DNA of 64,000 nucleotides, from positions 5,365 to 69,364 of the forward strand of contig DATBFG010000069.1 of NCBI GenBank assembly GCA_036558645.1, given 5' to 3'. Shown piece after piece: positions 18,154 to 27,178 of the stretch (position 1 is its first letter; every line of letters starts with the position of its first letter). Below the pieces are notes generated by a model, which did not search any database, had not been told where the DNA came from, and saw only the letters and a program-made list of their open reading frames with translations. Position numbers and translations under genes: made by a program. Source of the stretch: DATBFG01 sp036558645. Its GTDB lineage: Bacteria > Acidobacteriota > Terriglobia > Terriglobales > Acidobacteriaceae.

Positions 18154-18881
18154 GAGCCATGATCCTGGCTGCTGGACTAGGCACAAGACTTCGTCCTCTT
18201 ACTGACAATCGGCCCAAGGCTTTGGTGGAAGTCGCGGCCCGCACATTGTTGGAGATCACTCTGGAACGCTTGCAGAGGTTCGGTATCCGCGAAGTGATCG
18301 TTAACGTGCATCACTGCGCCGATATGGTTGAAAAGTATTTGCAGGCTCATGACAATTTTGGGATGCGTATTGAAATTTCGCGTGAGGACGATTTACTCGA
18401 CACCGGCGGCGGACTGAAAAAAGCCGGATATTTTTTCAGCGACACCGATGAGCCGTTCATTCTGCACAATGTTGACGTTATCAGCACCATCGATTTGGAA
18501 CTCATGGTTCAAAGACACAATGCCACTCAGGCACTGGCGACCTTGGGTGTACAAGAGCGGAAAACTTCACGTTACCTTCTTTTTGACGAGCATCTCGAGC
18601 TTTGCGGGCGGAGGCTCGGGACGGAGGACGAAATCGTAAAGCCGACAGCTCAGGTTGTGCCGCTAGCCTTCTCCGGCATTCACATCATTTCACCCCGGCT
18701 TCTTCGCATACTCAGTGAAGAAGGCGCGTTTTCAATTGTCTCGTCGTACCTCCGACTGGCGGCAAGTGGAGAGAAGATTGGCGGATTCCGAACCGACCAA
18801 TACTACTGGCTTGATTTAGGTAAACCCGAAAACATCGCGAGAGCAGAACAGGACATCAAGGCAAATGTTTGCTCGATGTAA
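18150..18881 (+). CDS. murU: N-acetylmuramate-1-phosphate uridylyltransferase (MurU-like nucleotidyltransferase)
   Basis: 243 aa from ATG 18150, which overlaps the stop of the kinase-RapZ gene (ATGA); a longer frame from 18033 is out of register with the upstream gene and was not used. The N-terminus MILAAGLGTRLRPLT is the nucleotide-binding loop of NDP-sugar pyrophosphorylases, with PKALVEV next, and HNVDVIS and DLGKPENIARAE further on. In Pseudomonas AmgK and MurU convert recycled MurNAc through MurNAc-1-phosphate to UDP-MurNAc, bypassing MurA and MurB. Adjacency to an AmgK-like kinase makes this the best call, although mannose-1-phosphate guanylyltransferases are close relatives. Confidence 0.85.
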   Translation: MRAMILAAGLGTRLRPLTDNRPKALVEVAARTLLEITLERLQRFGIREVIVNVHHCADMVEKYLQAHDNFGMRIEISREDDLLDTGGGLKKAGYFFSDTDEPFILHNVDVISTIDLELMVQRHNATQALATLGVQERKTSRYLLFDEHLELCGRRLGTEDEIVKPTAQVVPLAFSGIHIISPRLLRILSEEGAFSIVSSYLRLAASGEKIGGFRTDQYYWLDLGKPENIARAEQDIKANVCSM

Positions 18882-18889
18882 AAGGAATG

Positions 18890-18920
18890 CCGGGCAGGGA
18901 ACGACCGCGTGCCTGCCCGG
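18890..18920. terminator. strong stem-loop between convergent genes
   Basis: CCGGGCAGG (18890-18898) pairs perfectly with CCTGCCCGG (18912-18920) around a 13-nt loop. On the minus strand the stem is followed by CATTCCTTTTAC, a short T-run, so it best fits termination of the leftward YciE-like gene; it may also stop murU transcripts. Confidence 0.6.
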
Positions 18921-18958
18921 GTGTACGTTCCAGAAGATGGCTGATGATACTCACTAGC

Positions 18959-19552
18959 TTAGGATGCCCGCTTCAACTTGCGGCCACCCGCTTGCGCCTT
19001 CTTCCTTCCAGTCGCCTGCTGCTCGTCTGCCCCTTCAGTTTCTATCTCTTCGGCATCCTCATCTGAACCTTGAGCCTCCATGTTCACCTGTTGAGATATC
19101 TCGGTAAGCTTTGCATCCGCCTGCTTCTCCTCTTCCAAGGTCTCGGCTAACAGGGATGCTTGGTCTGATTCACCCATAAGCTCTGCGAATGCCCGGACAG
19201 TTCCGTAAGCCGCTATTTCGTAGTGTTCAACTCTTTGGGCTGCGCCGATCAGGCCAGCGTCCATGACATCTTCTTCAAAATCCTCCTCCATCAACTCGGA
19301 GCCTTCCTTGATGAGGCCTTCCATGCCTGCACACTTCTTGCCTTTTGGATTTTCGTCCAGCAGCTCAAAAATTTCTTCCAGGCGTTGGACGTGTTCCTTT
19401 GTTTGCTCCAGGTGTTCTTCAATCGCTGTGCGGAGTTCGTCCGAGGCAGCTGCCTTGGCCATTTTCGGGAGCGCCTTTACTAGCTGGTTCTCGGCGCTGT
19501 AGAGATCCCTTAGTTCATCGACGTAGAGTTCCTTGAGTGCGTTGGGGTTCAT
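18959..19552 (-). CDS. YciE/YciF-family (DUF892) ferritin-like protein
   Basis: 197 aa. The N-terminus LKELYVDELRDLYSAENQLVKALPKMAKAA is the hallmark of the DUF892 ferritin-like four-helix family, with metal-ligand-type acidic and histidine residues in EEHLEQTKEHVQRLEEIF and AQRVEHYEIAAYGT. The C-terminal 40 residues are a charged lysine- and glutamate-rich tail, unlike the shorter family members. GGAGAGAGG lies upstream of the ATG. The family is stress-induced in enterobacteria and structurally similar to rubrerythrin and ferritin; its reaction is not established. Confidence 0.88.
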   Translation of the reverse strand: MNPNALKELYVDELRDLYSAENQLVKALPKMAKAAASDELRTAIEEHLEQTKEHVQRLEEIFELLDENPKGKKCAGMEGLIKEGSELMEEDFEEDVMDAGLIGAAQRVEHYEIAAYGTVRAFAELMGESDQASLLAETLEEEKQADAKLTEISQQVNMEAQGSDEDAEEIETEGADEQQATGRKKAQAGGRKLKRAS

Positions 19553-19758
19553 TGTGTCTAGCCTCTCTCCTCGTAAGAATCAGTTGCGTTTCGAAGTCGT
19601 TGGATGCACGAGGAAAGATCGAGGAGGGATTTGCGGCAAAAAATCGTAAGCTGGTGTTGGAATTCTCCGGAGATTGAGCTCTCCGAGTTTCACTCGCAAA
19701 CATTGTCCGAAATCGACACCTCTTGTCTTTCAGGTATGATTCCGCTTTTGGAGTTCCT

Positions 19759-22173
19759 ATGAAGATTGCTGTTCGACTGACTGTCCTCTTCGTGGTTCTT
19801 ACCTCCTTATTCAGTGTTGCTCATGCTGATTTCCCAATCTTCGATAAGGTCGGTACCGTTCAGACACTTCCCAACGGTGTGGAACTCGGGGTCGGAGACT
19901 CCAGAGTGCGAATTACAGCATTGAACCCAAATATCATCAGAATCGAATACTCTGCAGCGGGATTGAATGCTCCGGAAGACATTTTTGCTGTGCTACCGAA
20001 CTCCATTGCGCCGACGGGAACTGTGCGAGTTTCGGAGCTGCCTGAGGCTGTCACTCTCAATACTGGCGCCGTGCAAGTTCGAGTTGAGAAGTCGCCTATG
20101 CGACTGGTTTTTCTGGACGCGAGCGGGCAGGTTATCTCACAAGACCCGCCAGGACTTCCTGTCACTTTCCACGACCGCGCTTTTACGGTCTACAAATCCA
20201 TGCCGCTCGATGAGCACTACTTCGGACTTGGCGACAAATCGGGAGCGATGGATCGTCGCGAGCAGGCGTTTACGAACTGGAACACAGACGCGTATGGCTG
20301 GGTTGCGGGTACGGACCCTCTTTATAAGACGATCCCGTTTTTCATCGGGATGAGGGGCGGAAAAGCGTACGGAATTTTTCTCGACAACACGTATCGGAGT
20401 GTCTTCGATTTCGGCAAGCAAACACGGGAAGTGTATAGCTTTGGTGCAGACGGTGGCCCACTTGACTATTACTTCATGTACGGACCCGATCCAAAGGCTG
20501 TCGTGCAATCATTTACGGCCCTTACGGGGCGCACGCCGCTGCCGCCGCTGTTCATGCTCGGATACCAGCAATCCCGCTATTCATATTTCCCCGAGGCACG
20601 TCTTCGCGAGGTGGCGAAGACATTCCGCGAACACAAGATTCCCTGCGACGTCCTATACCTTGACATCGATTACCAGGATGAACGACGCCCCTTCACTATT
20701 GACCGGAAGAATTATCCAAACTTCGAAGGCATGGTCCATGACCTGCGACAGGAGGGTTTCAAGCTGGTCACAATCACTGACCTGCACATTAAGAAGGAGC
20801 CAGGTTACAAGCCTTACGACGAAGGAAAAAAGCGCGACGTTTTTGTAAAGAACCCGGACGGCTCCGATTTCGTGGGTTCCGTCTGGCCTGGTGATTCAGT
20901 TTTCGCGGATTTCACTCGAGCGGAGGGCAGACAGTTCTGGGGATCCCTGTACGCTGACTTTGTGAAGATGGGTATTCGCGGCTTCTGGAACGATATGAAT
21001 GAGCCATCGATCTTCCTCCGCCTGGATAAAACAATGCCTCTGGACACGGTTCACAGCATAGAGGGACGCAAAACCGACCATCGAGAGGCGCATAACATCT
21101 TCGGTATGCAGAACGCACGCGCAACTTATGAAGGCCTGTTACACCTTACTCCGAACGAACGTCCCTTTGTCTTAACGCGAGCGGCGTTCGCGGGCACGCA
21201 ACGATACGCTGCGACATGGACGGGAGACAACGGTTCAACATGGGATCATCTTCGTATGACGGTGCCCAACCTTTTGAGCCTAGGCATATCGGGGTACCCG
21301 CTGTCGGGCGCCGATGTCGGGGGATTTACAGGAAATCCAACGCCTGAACTGCTGACACGATGGACCGAGGTGGGTGCCTTCCAGCCTTTCTTCCGAAATC
21401 ATGCCGCGAAAGAGACAAGAGATCACGAACCTTGGGTAGATGGGCTGGAGCACGAGCGAATTCGCCGGCGTTACGTCGAGGAGCGGTACCGCCTGCTGCC
21501 TTACATCTATAGCAGCATGGAGGAAACATCGCGAACCGGTATCCCTCTCATGCGTCCCATGTTCCTGGAGTTTCCCGACGAAGAAAAGTTGGAGACAAAC
21601 GAGACGCAGTACATGTTTGGAAGAGATTTGCTTGTCGCGCCCAAGGTGAAAGAGACCACAGGATCTTATGAAGTGATTCTTCCAAAGGGAATCTGGTACG
21701 ACTACTGGACTGGTGCCCTGGTTCAGGGAACATCGCTCAAAGTAGATCCGTCACTTTCGGAATTGCCCGTCTATGTTCGCGGCGGTGCCATCATTCCTCG
21801 CCAGCCACTTGTACAGAACGCCGACGAAACCCCGCAGGGAGCTCTCGAGCTGGATGTTTACTCCGGTTCCAACTGTCTCGGCTCTCTGTACACGGACGAC
21901 GGCAACACCTTCGATTACACGCGCGGAAAGTATTCCCGCCAACAATTCACTTGCGAAGCGGGTGGACAAGGCCTGACTTTGCACCTTATTGCCTCAGAGG
22001 GCTCATATCCAACTTGGTGGAAGAAGATTCAAGTGAAAATCTACGGTGCACAAATGCCGACGACCGTGTCGGTGGATGGGAAGATCGAGAAAAACTGGCG
22101 CTTTGATTCCAACTACAAGTCAGTCACGCTTGAGGTTCCAGCAACAGCCTCTGCGGTGACGCTTAATTATTAG
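19759..22173 (+). CDS. secreted GH31 alpha-glucosidase-type glycosidase
   Basis: 804 aa from ATG 19759, chosen because GGAG lies 5 nt upstream and a signal peptide (VLTSLFSVAHA) follows directly; an in-frame earlier start would delay it. The GH31 nucleophile is D412 in GFWNDMNEPS and the acid/base is D490 in TWTGDNGSTW. The order of N-terminal beta domain, (beta/alpha)8 barrel and C-terminal beta domains (VYVRGGAIIP, then a DUF5110-like end with GSLYTDDGNT) is complete. GH31 enzymes cleave alpha-glucosidic or alpha-xylosidic bonds; the exact substrate cannot be read from the sequence. It acts in the periplasm or outside. Confidence 0.95.
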   Translation: MKIAVRLTVLFVVLTSLFSVAHADFPIFDKVGTVQTLPNGVELGVGDSRVRITALNPNIIRIEYSAAGLNAPEDIFAVLPNSIAPTGTVRVSELPEAVTLNTGAVQVRVEKSPMRLVFLDASGQVISQDPPGLPVTFHDRAFTVYKSMPLDEHYFGLGDKSGAMDRREQAFTNWNTDAYGWVAGTDPLYKTIPFFIGMRGGKAYGIFLDNTYRSVFDFGKQTREVYSFGADGGPLDYYFMYGPDPKAVVQSFTALTGRTPLPPLFMLGYQQSRYSYFPEARLREVAKTFREHKIPCDVLYLDIDYQDERRPFTIDRKNYPNFEGMVHDLRQEGFKLVTITDLHIKKEPGYKPYDEGKKRDVFVKNPDGSDFVGSVWPGDSVFADFTRAEGRQFWGSLYADFVKMGIRGFWNDMNEPSIFLRLDKTMPLDTVHSIEGRKTDHREAHNIFGMQNARATYEGLLHLTPNERPFVLTRAAFAGTQRYAATWTGDNGSTWDHLRMTVPNLLSLGISGYPLSGADVGGFTGNPTPELLTRWTEVGAFQPFFRNHAAKETRDHEPWVDGLEHERIRRRYVEERYRLLPYIYSSMEETSRTGIPLMRPMFLEFPDEEKLETNETQYMFGRDLLVAPKVKETTGSYEVILPKGIWYDYWTGALVQGTSLKVDPSLSELPVYVRGGAIIPRQPLVQNADETPQGALELDVYSGSNCLGSLYTDDGNTFDYTRGKYSRQQFTCEAGGQGLTLHLIASEGSYPTWWKKIQVKIYGAQMPTTVSVDGKIEKNWRFDSNYKSVTLEVPATASAVTLNY

Positions 22174-22350
22174 GCTCCGTTGCGATTCCGTTCCAGCAAG
22201 CAAGATGTCTGACCCAAAGTCACAGGTCGAAATTGTATCCACGTGAGTGAAGTTGTTCAAGAGGGGTTAATATAGATGACCTTTGCTGATGTGCGAAGAG
22301 CTCGATTCGCATATAAGCGAGCCACCTGAGTTTTTCGAACCCGGCAAAAA

Positions 22351-23544
22351 GTGAGTGGTGCAAATGTGAGTTCAACCAACGGCAGAACCGCCGACACAGT
22401 CATTCTTGGTGCGGGCGTCATGGGCGCGTCGATAGCGTTCCATCTGGCAAAGCGGCGCGCCGGTCGAATTGTTGTGCTGGAGAAGGACTCCGTCGGACAA
22501 GGCGCCAGTGGCCGATCTTCAGCCCTCGTCCGAATGCATTACAGTTTCCCACCGGAAGTTCGACTCGCAGTTAAGAGTCTCGAAATGTTCGAAAGCTGGA
22601 AAGAAATTACAGGCCAGCCGGGAGAGTTCCACAAGACTGGTTTTCTTCGCATCGTTCTCCAGAGTGAGACAGAACGGCTGAAATCCAATGTGGAGATGCA
22701 AAGAAAACACGGCGTGAAAGTTGAGTTATTGGACCGAGTCGAGTTACAGAAGTTGGAACCCGACTGGAATTTTGATGACGTTGATCTCGCAGCGTATGAA
22801 CCCGGGTCAGGTTCTGGAGACGGCTCCTGTGTAGCCAACGATTTCATGGCGGCAGCCCGCGATCTGGGAGTCGAATATCGCCGTCGAACTTGCGCTACAG
22901 GATTTATCGTGAATCGTGATCGTGTGCAGGGTGTAATCACCGATCAGGGAGAATTGCACGCGCCGGCAGTTATTGCGGCCACCGGGTATTGGAGCAAACC
23001 GCTTTTCGAGAGCGCAGGTGTGAGCCTGCCTATCGAAACTGAATTTCATCAGGTCGCTGTTCTGCGCAATCCTCCAGACATGAAGCGCGGAAGTTGTGCC
23101 TGCATCGATTCGATCACTACTACTTACTTTCGATCTGACGGCGGAGACAAGACTCTGGTCGGCGACTTTTATGGAGAGCGGGGAGTCGATGCCGACCATT
23201 ATCCGCAGCGTCCCAGGGATGAGTGGCTGGAAGAAATCGTTGAGCGCACCAGTAAGCGGATTCCCAAGCTCCAAAACGCAGAGATGATGCGAGGTGTGAC
23301 CGGGGTCTATGACATGACTCCCGATTCGCGCCCATTACTGGGCGAATTAACAGCTGTTCGAGGACTCTACGTCTGTGCAGGGTTCTCCGGCATGGGATTC
23401 AAGATTTCGCCGGCAATAGGCTTGGTCATGTCTGAACTACTGTTGGACGGACGGGGAAAGACTGTAGACATCTCGGCATTCCGGCCGAGCCGTTTCACGG
23501 AAGGCGCACCGATTCGCGCTGAGTACGAGTATCAGGACGATTAA
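22351..23544 (+). CDS. FAD-dependent oxidoreductase, sarcosine/dimethylglycine oxidase type
   Basis: 397 aa of the DAO family. The FAD-binding GxGxxG is GAGVMG (residues 20-25), followed by VVLEKDSVGQGASGRSSALVRMHYS, and the C-terminal block is GLYVCAGFSGMGFKISPAIG. Members oxidise N-methyl amines such as sarcosine or dimethylglycine and release formaldehyde. The start is a GTG with no clear ribosome site. It is the first gene of a four-gene plus-strand run with a betaine/homocysteine methyltransferase, GlcG-like protein and formaldehyde dehydrogenase, which supports a demethylating role; the exact N-methyl substrate is inferred. Confidence 0.85.
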   Translation: MSGANVSSTNGRTADTVILGAGVMGASIAFHLAKRRAGRIVVLEKDSVGQGASGRSSALVRMHYSFPPEVRLAVKSLEMFESWKEITGQPGEFHKTGFLRIVLQSETERLKSNVEMQRKHGVKVELLDRVELQKLEPDWNFDDVDLAAYEPGSGSGDGSCVANDFMAAARDLGVEYRRRTCATGFIVNRDRVQGVITDQGELHAPAVIAATGYWSKPLFESAGVSLPIETEFHQVAVLRNPPDMKRGSCACIDSITTTYFRSDGGDKTLVGDFYGERGVDADHYPQRPRDEWLEEIVERTSKRIPKLQNAEMMRGVTGVYDMTPDSRPLLGELTAVRGLYVCAGFSGMGFKISPAIGLVMSELLLDGRGKTVDISAFRPSRFTEGAPIRAEYEYQDD

Positions 23545-23589
23545 ACCAGGGTCTGAGGGCCATCTCATCACCATCTATTAGGAGTGCGC

Positions 23590-24585
23590 ATGCCAACGAA
23601 GAAGGGCATCCTTGAACGCCTCAAAGAAGGACCGGTTCTGGGTGATGGCGGATACTTGCTCGAACTTGAAAAACGCGGATGGGTGCGTGCGGGTCCGTTC
23701 ACGCCGGAGGTTGCGCTCACATATCCCGAGGCTCTGCGCGAGTTGCACGTGGAATTTCGTGAAGCAGGGTCGGAGATCCTGCAGGCGCTGACATTTTATG
23801 CGAGCCGCGACAAGCTGAAGACAGTAGGTCTGGACAATCGGTTAGAAGACTTGAATCGAGCAGCCGTGCGGATCGCGAAAGAAGTGGCAGGCGAGCGTTG
23901 CCTTGTCGCGGGAAACATCAGCCTGACATGGATGTACGAACCCGATAGTGCGTCGGCCGAAGATCGTGTGCGGAAGACATTCGATGAGCAGCTGGAAATT
24001 CAGGTCGGCGAAGGAGTGGATTTCATCATTGGCGAAACCTTTACTTGGCTCGGCGAGGCGCTCCTGGCGGTAGAAAGAGCCAAGCGAACCGGCCTACCGG
24101 TGATGGTCACGATTTCCTTCGAGCAAGCAGAACAAACCTATGAAGGACATAACGCGGCAGAGGCTGCAAAGAGATTGATCGATGCGGGCGCCGATATCGT
24201 CGGTATGAACTGCTTGCGTCCGCCACAGCATACTTTGCCTTTCATGCAGCAAATGCGCAGCGCGGTCTCGGGATTTTTGGCCTGTCAACCTGTTGCCTAT
24301 AACACACCAAAGGAAAAACCGGACTTCACGAGCCTGCCGGAATTCCCTGTGGCGCTCGACCCCTTGCAAATGACGCGGCAGGCCATGGCGGATTATGCTT
24401 TAAGAGCACGGGATATGGGAATCAACTACATCGGCGCGTGTTGCGGTTCGACTGCTTCGCATATTCGAGAGATGGCGCGCGCGCTGGGAAAGCTTCCGCA
24501 GGATGCTCGGCCCTGGAATAAAGGTGGAGAAAAGCCAATGTCGGCCTATGAATACTACGGGCACGACAAAGTTGTCAGCAAATAA
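23590..24585 (+). CDS. homocysteine S-methyltransferase family protein, BHMT-like
   Basis: 331 aa from ATG 23590, with AGGAG 5 nt upstream. The zinc cysteines of the family are present: C198 in VGMNC and C274-C275 in GACCGSTASHI. The N-terminal GPVLGDGGYLLELEKRGWVRAGPFTPEV region resembles betaine-homocysteine methyltransferase. It would move a methyl group from betaine, dimethylglycine or a sulfonium compound to homocysteine, making methionine in the cytoplasm. Located within the demethylation island; the donor is inferred from context. Confidence 0.88.
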   Translation: MPTKKGILERLKEGPVLGDGGYLLELEKRGWVRAGPFTPEVALTYPEALRELHVEFREAGSEILQALTFYASRDKLKTVGLDNRLEDLNRAAVRIAKEVAGERCLVAGNISLTWMYEPDSASAEDRVRKTFDEQLEIQVGEGVDFIIGETFTWLGEALLAVERAKRTGLPVMVTISFEQAEQTYEGHNAAEAAKRLIDAGADIVGMNCLRPPQHTLPFMQQMRSAVSGFLACQPVAYNTPKEKPDFTSLPEFPVALDPLQMTRQAMADYALRARDMGINYIGACCGSTASHIREMARALGKLPQDARPWNKGGEKPMSAYEYYGHDKVVSK

Positions 24586-24634
24586 TCATCACTAAAACAG
24601 GCAGTCATCATCACAAGAAAGAGGAGGTTCGCTC

Positions 24635-25027
24635 ATGACACTCGAAGATGCGCGCCGCGTGATCGCGGCGGCTGAAAAGAAGTCCAAAGAAATCGGCCAG
24701 CCGATGAACATTGCAGTTGCCGACGAGGGCGGTAACCTGGTTTCCCACGTGCGCATGGATGGCGCATGGCTGGGCAGCATCGATATTTCCATCAAGAAGG
24801 CTTACACCTCGCGGGCGTTTGACATCGCGACCAAGGACTTGGCAACGCATTCACAATCCGGTGGACAGTTCTTCGGAATTCACGCTTCCAACAACGGCAA
24901 GATCATGATTTTTGCGGGCGGTATTCCGCTCAAGAAAAACGGAAAAGTGGTTGGAGCGATCGGCGTGAGCGGCGGATCAGGTGACCAGGATCACACTGTA
25001 GCCGAAGCAGGCGCTGCTGCCTTCTAG
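24635..25027 (+). CDS. GlcG/HbpS family (DUF336) protein
   Basis: 130 aa with the family pattern: DARRVIAAAEKKSKEIGQPMNIAVADEGG, then SIKKAYTSRAF and the C-terminal GAIGVSGGSGDQDHTVAEAG. Strong ribosome site GAGGAGG 8 nt before the ATG. The family includes haem-binding HbpS and the GlcG protein of glycolate loci, and often accompanies oxidation clusters; the role here is unknown. It is 20 nt upstream of the formaldehyde dehydrogenase gene. Confidence 0.88.
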   Translation: MTLEDARRVIAAAEKKSKEIGQPMNIAVADEGGNLVSHVRMDGAWLGSIDISIKKAYTSRAFDIATKDLATHSQSGGQFFGIHASNNGKIMIFAGGIPLKKNGKVVGAIGVSGGSGDQDHTVAEAGAAAF

Positions 25028-25047
25028 CAGAGATGCGAGGATAAGTT

Positions 25048-26241
25048 ATGGCGAGCAATCGAGGTGTTGCCTACATGGGCCCCGGCACGGTTGAAGTGCA
25101 GAGCATCGATTTCCCCAAGCTTGCGCTGGGAGATCGGAAATGCGAGCACGGGGTCATACTCAAAATCGTTTCAACCAACATCTGTGGTAGCGATCAACAC
25201 ATGGTTCGTGGACGCACAACAGCCCCGAAGGGGATCGTTCTCGGTCACGAAATTACGGGAGAAGTGATTGAAGCTGGACGCGATGTCGAGTTCATCAAGA
25301 AGGGCGACCTCGTATCCGTCCCGTTCAATATTGCATGCGGACGCTGCCGGAATTGCAAGGAGCGCGCAACCGGCGTGTGTCTGAATGTCAATCCGTCACG
25401 TCCGGGAGCGGCGTATGGCTATGTTGACATGGGCGGATGGGTAGGCGGGCAAGCTGAATACGTCATGGTTCCGTACGCCGATTTCAACTTGCTCAAGTTC
25501 CCGGACAAAGATCGCGCCATGGCCAAGATTCGCGATCTCACCTGCCTCTCGGACATTTTGCCGACCGGCTATCACGGAGCAGTTACCGCAGGCGTTGGCA
25601 CCGGGTCGACGGTATACGTGGCCGGGGCTGGTCCCGTCGGTTTGGCGTGTGCAGCTGCATGTCATTTGCTGGGAGCAGCTGTAGTCATCGTCGGTGACCA
25701 TATCCCGGAAAGGCTGGCACAGGCCCGCAGCTTTGGCTGCGAGACCGTAGACATTTCCAAGAAGGCCACCGTTGGCGAGCAGATCGAATCAATCCTCGGT
25801 GTGCCTGAGGTTGATAGCGCTGTAGATTGTGTTGGCTTCGAAGCGCGTGGCCATGGCGCAGATTCGGCACGCGAGGCGCCAGCCACCGTGTTGAATTCGC
25901 TGATGGAAATCACCAGGGCGGCGGGGTCAATTGGTATTCCCGGCCTCTACGTAACTGGGGACCCTGGCGGAATCGATGCCAACGCCAAGGAAGGCCGGCT
26001 CAGCATCCGCATTGGCCTGGGCTGGGCCCGTTCTCACAATTTCACTACTGGGCAATGTCCAGTCATGAAGTACAACCGGCAGCTCATGCAGGCCATTCTG
26101 CATGACAAGATTCAAATCGCAAAAGCGGTGAACGTGGAAGTCATTCGTTTGGATGATGCTCCGCGCGGTTATAAGGATTTCGACAGGGGTGCGGCCAAGA
26201 AGTTCGTGCTCGATCCGCACAGCAGTATTTCAAAGAACTAG
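25048..26241 (+). CDS. fdhA: glutathione-independent formaldehyde dehydrogenase
   Basis: 397 aa zinc-dependent medium-chain dehydrogenase. Catalytic zinc residues are C46, H67 and E68 (GHE), and the structural zinc cysteines are C97, C100, C103 and C111. The Rossmann motif is VAGAGPVGLACAAACHLLGAA. The block NIACGRCRNCKERATGVC and GYVDMGGWVGGQAEYVMVPYADFNLLKFPD matches Pseudomonas putida FdhA, which oxidises formaldehyde to formate with tightly bound NAD. It is the disposal step for formaldehyde made by the neighbouring oxygenase and oxidase. Confidence 0.95.
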   Translation: MASNRGVAYMGPGTVEVQSIDFPKLALGDRKCEHGVILKIVSTNICGSDQHMVRGRTTAPKGIVLGHEITGEVIEAGRDVEFIKKGDLVSVPFNIACGRCRNCKERATGVCLNVNPSRPGAAYGYVDMGGWVGGQAEYVMVPYADFNLLKFPDKDRAMAKIRDLTCLSDILPTGYHGAVTAGVGTGSTVYVAGAGPVGLACAAACHLLGAAVVIVGDHIPERLAQARSFGCETVDISKKATVGEQIESILGVPEVDSAVDCVGFEARGHGADSAREAPATVLNSLMEITRAAGSIGIPGLYVTGDPGGIDANAKEGRLSIRIGLGWARSHNFTTGQCPVMKYNRQLMQAILHDKIQIAKAVNVEVIRLDDAPRGYKDFDRGAAKKFVLDPHSSISKN

Positions 26242-26248
26242 CAAAACG

Positions 26249-26280
26249 CAGCGTGCCAGTTTCCTGAAGCTGGTACGCTG
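26249..26280. terminator. bidirectional terminator between convergent genes
   Basis: CAGCGTGCCAG (26249-26259) pairs with CTGGTACGCTG (26270-26280) with one G-T wobble around a 10-nt loop. On the minus strand it is followed by CGTTTTGC. It lies 8 nt after the fdhA stop and just beyond the 3' end of the leftward ureohydrolase gene. Confidence 0.65.
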
Positions 26281-26293
26281 CCCTTCTTGACGC

Positions 26294-27148
26294 TTAAACC
26301 CAATCCTGCCTTGGCGGTTTACCATTGCGCAGCATTGCTGCTGCGATTTCTTTTAGAAATTTTCCACAAACCATCGCTGTCTGTTCGTGCTGGTCGCGCG
26401 TGGGGTTGTATTCAACAATATCTGCTCCCAGGATCGGCACGCGCAAATCTTGAATGCATGCTACGACCTCCCGAACCGACATCCCTCCAGGTTCGTAGTG
26501 GGAAATTCCCGGCGCGAATGCTGGATCGAGGACATCGATATCCAGCGAGATAAACAGGGAACCTCCGAGCTCCAATTGCTGCAGCCTCGCGAGTTCTCGC
26601 ATGCTGATCACATCCACATGAAATTTCTTTGCTTGTTCCCATTGATGAGCATTCATTGTGCGAATGCCGACCTGGACCAGCCTGTTGGCAAGTCCTTCTT
26701 CCAGGCTTCGGGCGAAGGGGCAAGCATGTGACAACCGGTTTCCGTCCAGGACGTCATAAAGGTCAGGGTGGGCATCGAAGTGCAGGATGGTCAAGTCTCG
26801 ATATCGTTTGTGAAAGGCACGCAACTCGGGGTATGTAACCGAATGATCGCCTCCCAGGCTAATCAGGGGATTACCTAAATCCAGAGTTTCCCCAACTTTT
26901 TTCTCAATCAGCGTGAATGCCGCTTTCGCATCCTCGGCAAGCTCAAGATCCCCAGCATCGTGGAGTACGCCAGGTTGGCCGAGATCGACGCCGTCTTCCG
27001 TCCACATGTTGCTAGAGTCGCAATGCAACGCCTTGCGGATTAATGGAGGAGCAAGTGCTGGTCCGCGCAGGTAGCTGGAGTTGACATCGTAAGGAATGCC
27101 AAGAATTGAAACAGCCTGTGGCGAGCGTGGTTGTAAGCTACCAGTCAT
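26294..27148 (-). CDS. arginase/agmatinase-family ureohydrolase
   Basis: 284 aa with all manganese-ligand motifs: GGDHSV (H102), DAHPD (D125, H127, D129) and SLDIDVLDPA (D203, D205), followed by GISHYEPGG. The enzyme would hydrolyse a guanidino or similar amidino compound to urea. Its substrate cannot be told from the motifs, since arginase, guanidinobutyrase and guanidinoacetate hydrolases share them. It ends opposite fdhA and is 30 nt downstream of the Rieske oxygenase gene, in the same direction, so it is probably expressed with it. Confidence 0.88.
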   Translation of the reverse strand: MTGSLQPRSPQAVSILGIPYDVNSSYLRGPALAPPLIRKALHCDSSNMWTEDGVDLGQPGVLHDAGDLELAEDAKAAFTLIEKKVGETLDLGNPLISLGGDHSVTYPELRAFHKRYRDLTILHFDAHPDLYDVLDGNRLSHACPFARSLEEGLANRLVQVGIRTMNAHQWEQAKKFHVDVISMRELARLQQLELGGSLFISLDIDVLDPAFAPGISHYEPGGMSVREVVACIQDLRVPILGADIVEYNPTRDQHEQTAMVCGKFLKEIAAAMLRNGKPPRQDWV

Positions 27149-27178
27149 ATCTACACGCGAAATCCTGCGAACAATGAA

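Noticed and set aside
22174..22350. Riboswitch upstream of the demethylation genes
   Set aside because: A small hairpin (GCGAA...TTCGC) is present but no known glycine or SAM riboswitch core could be recognised.
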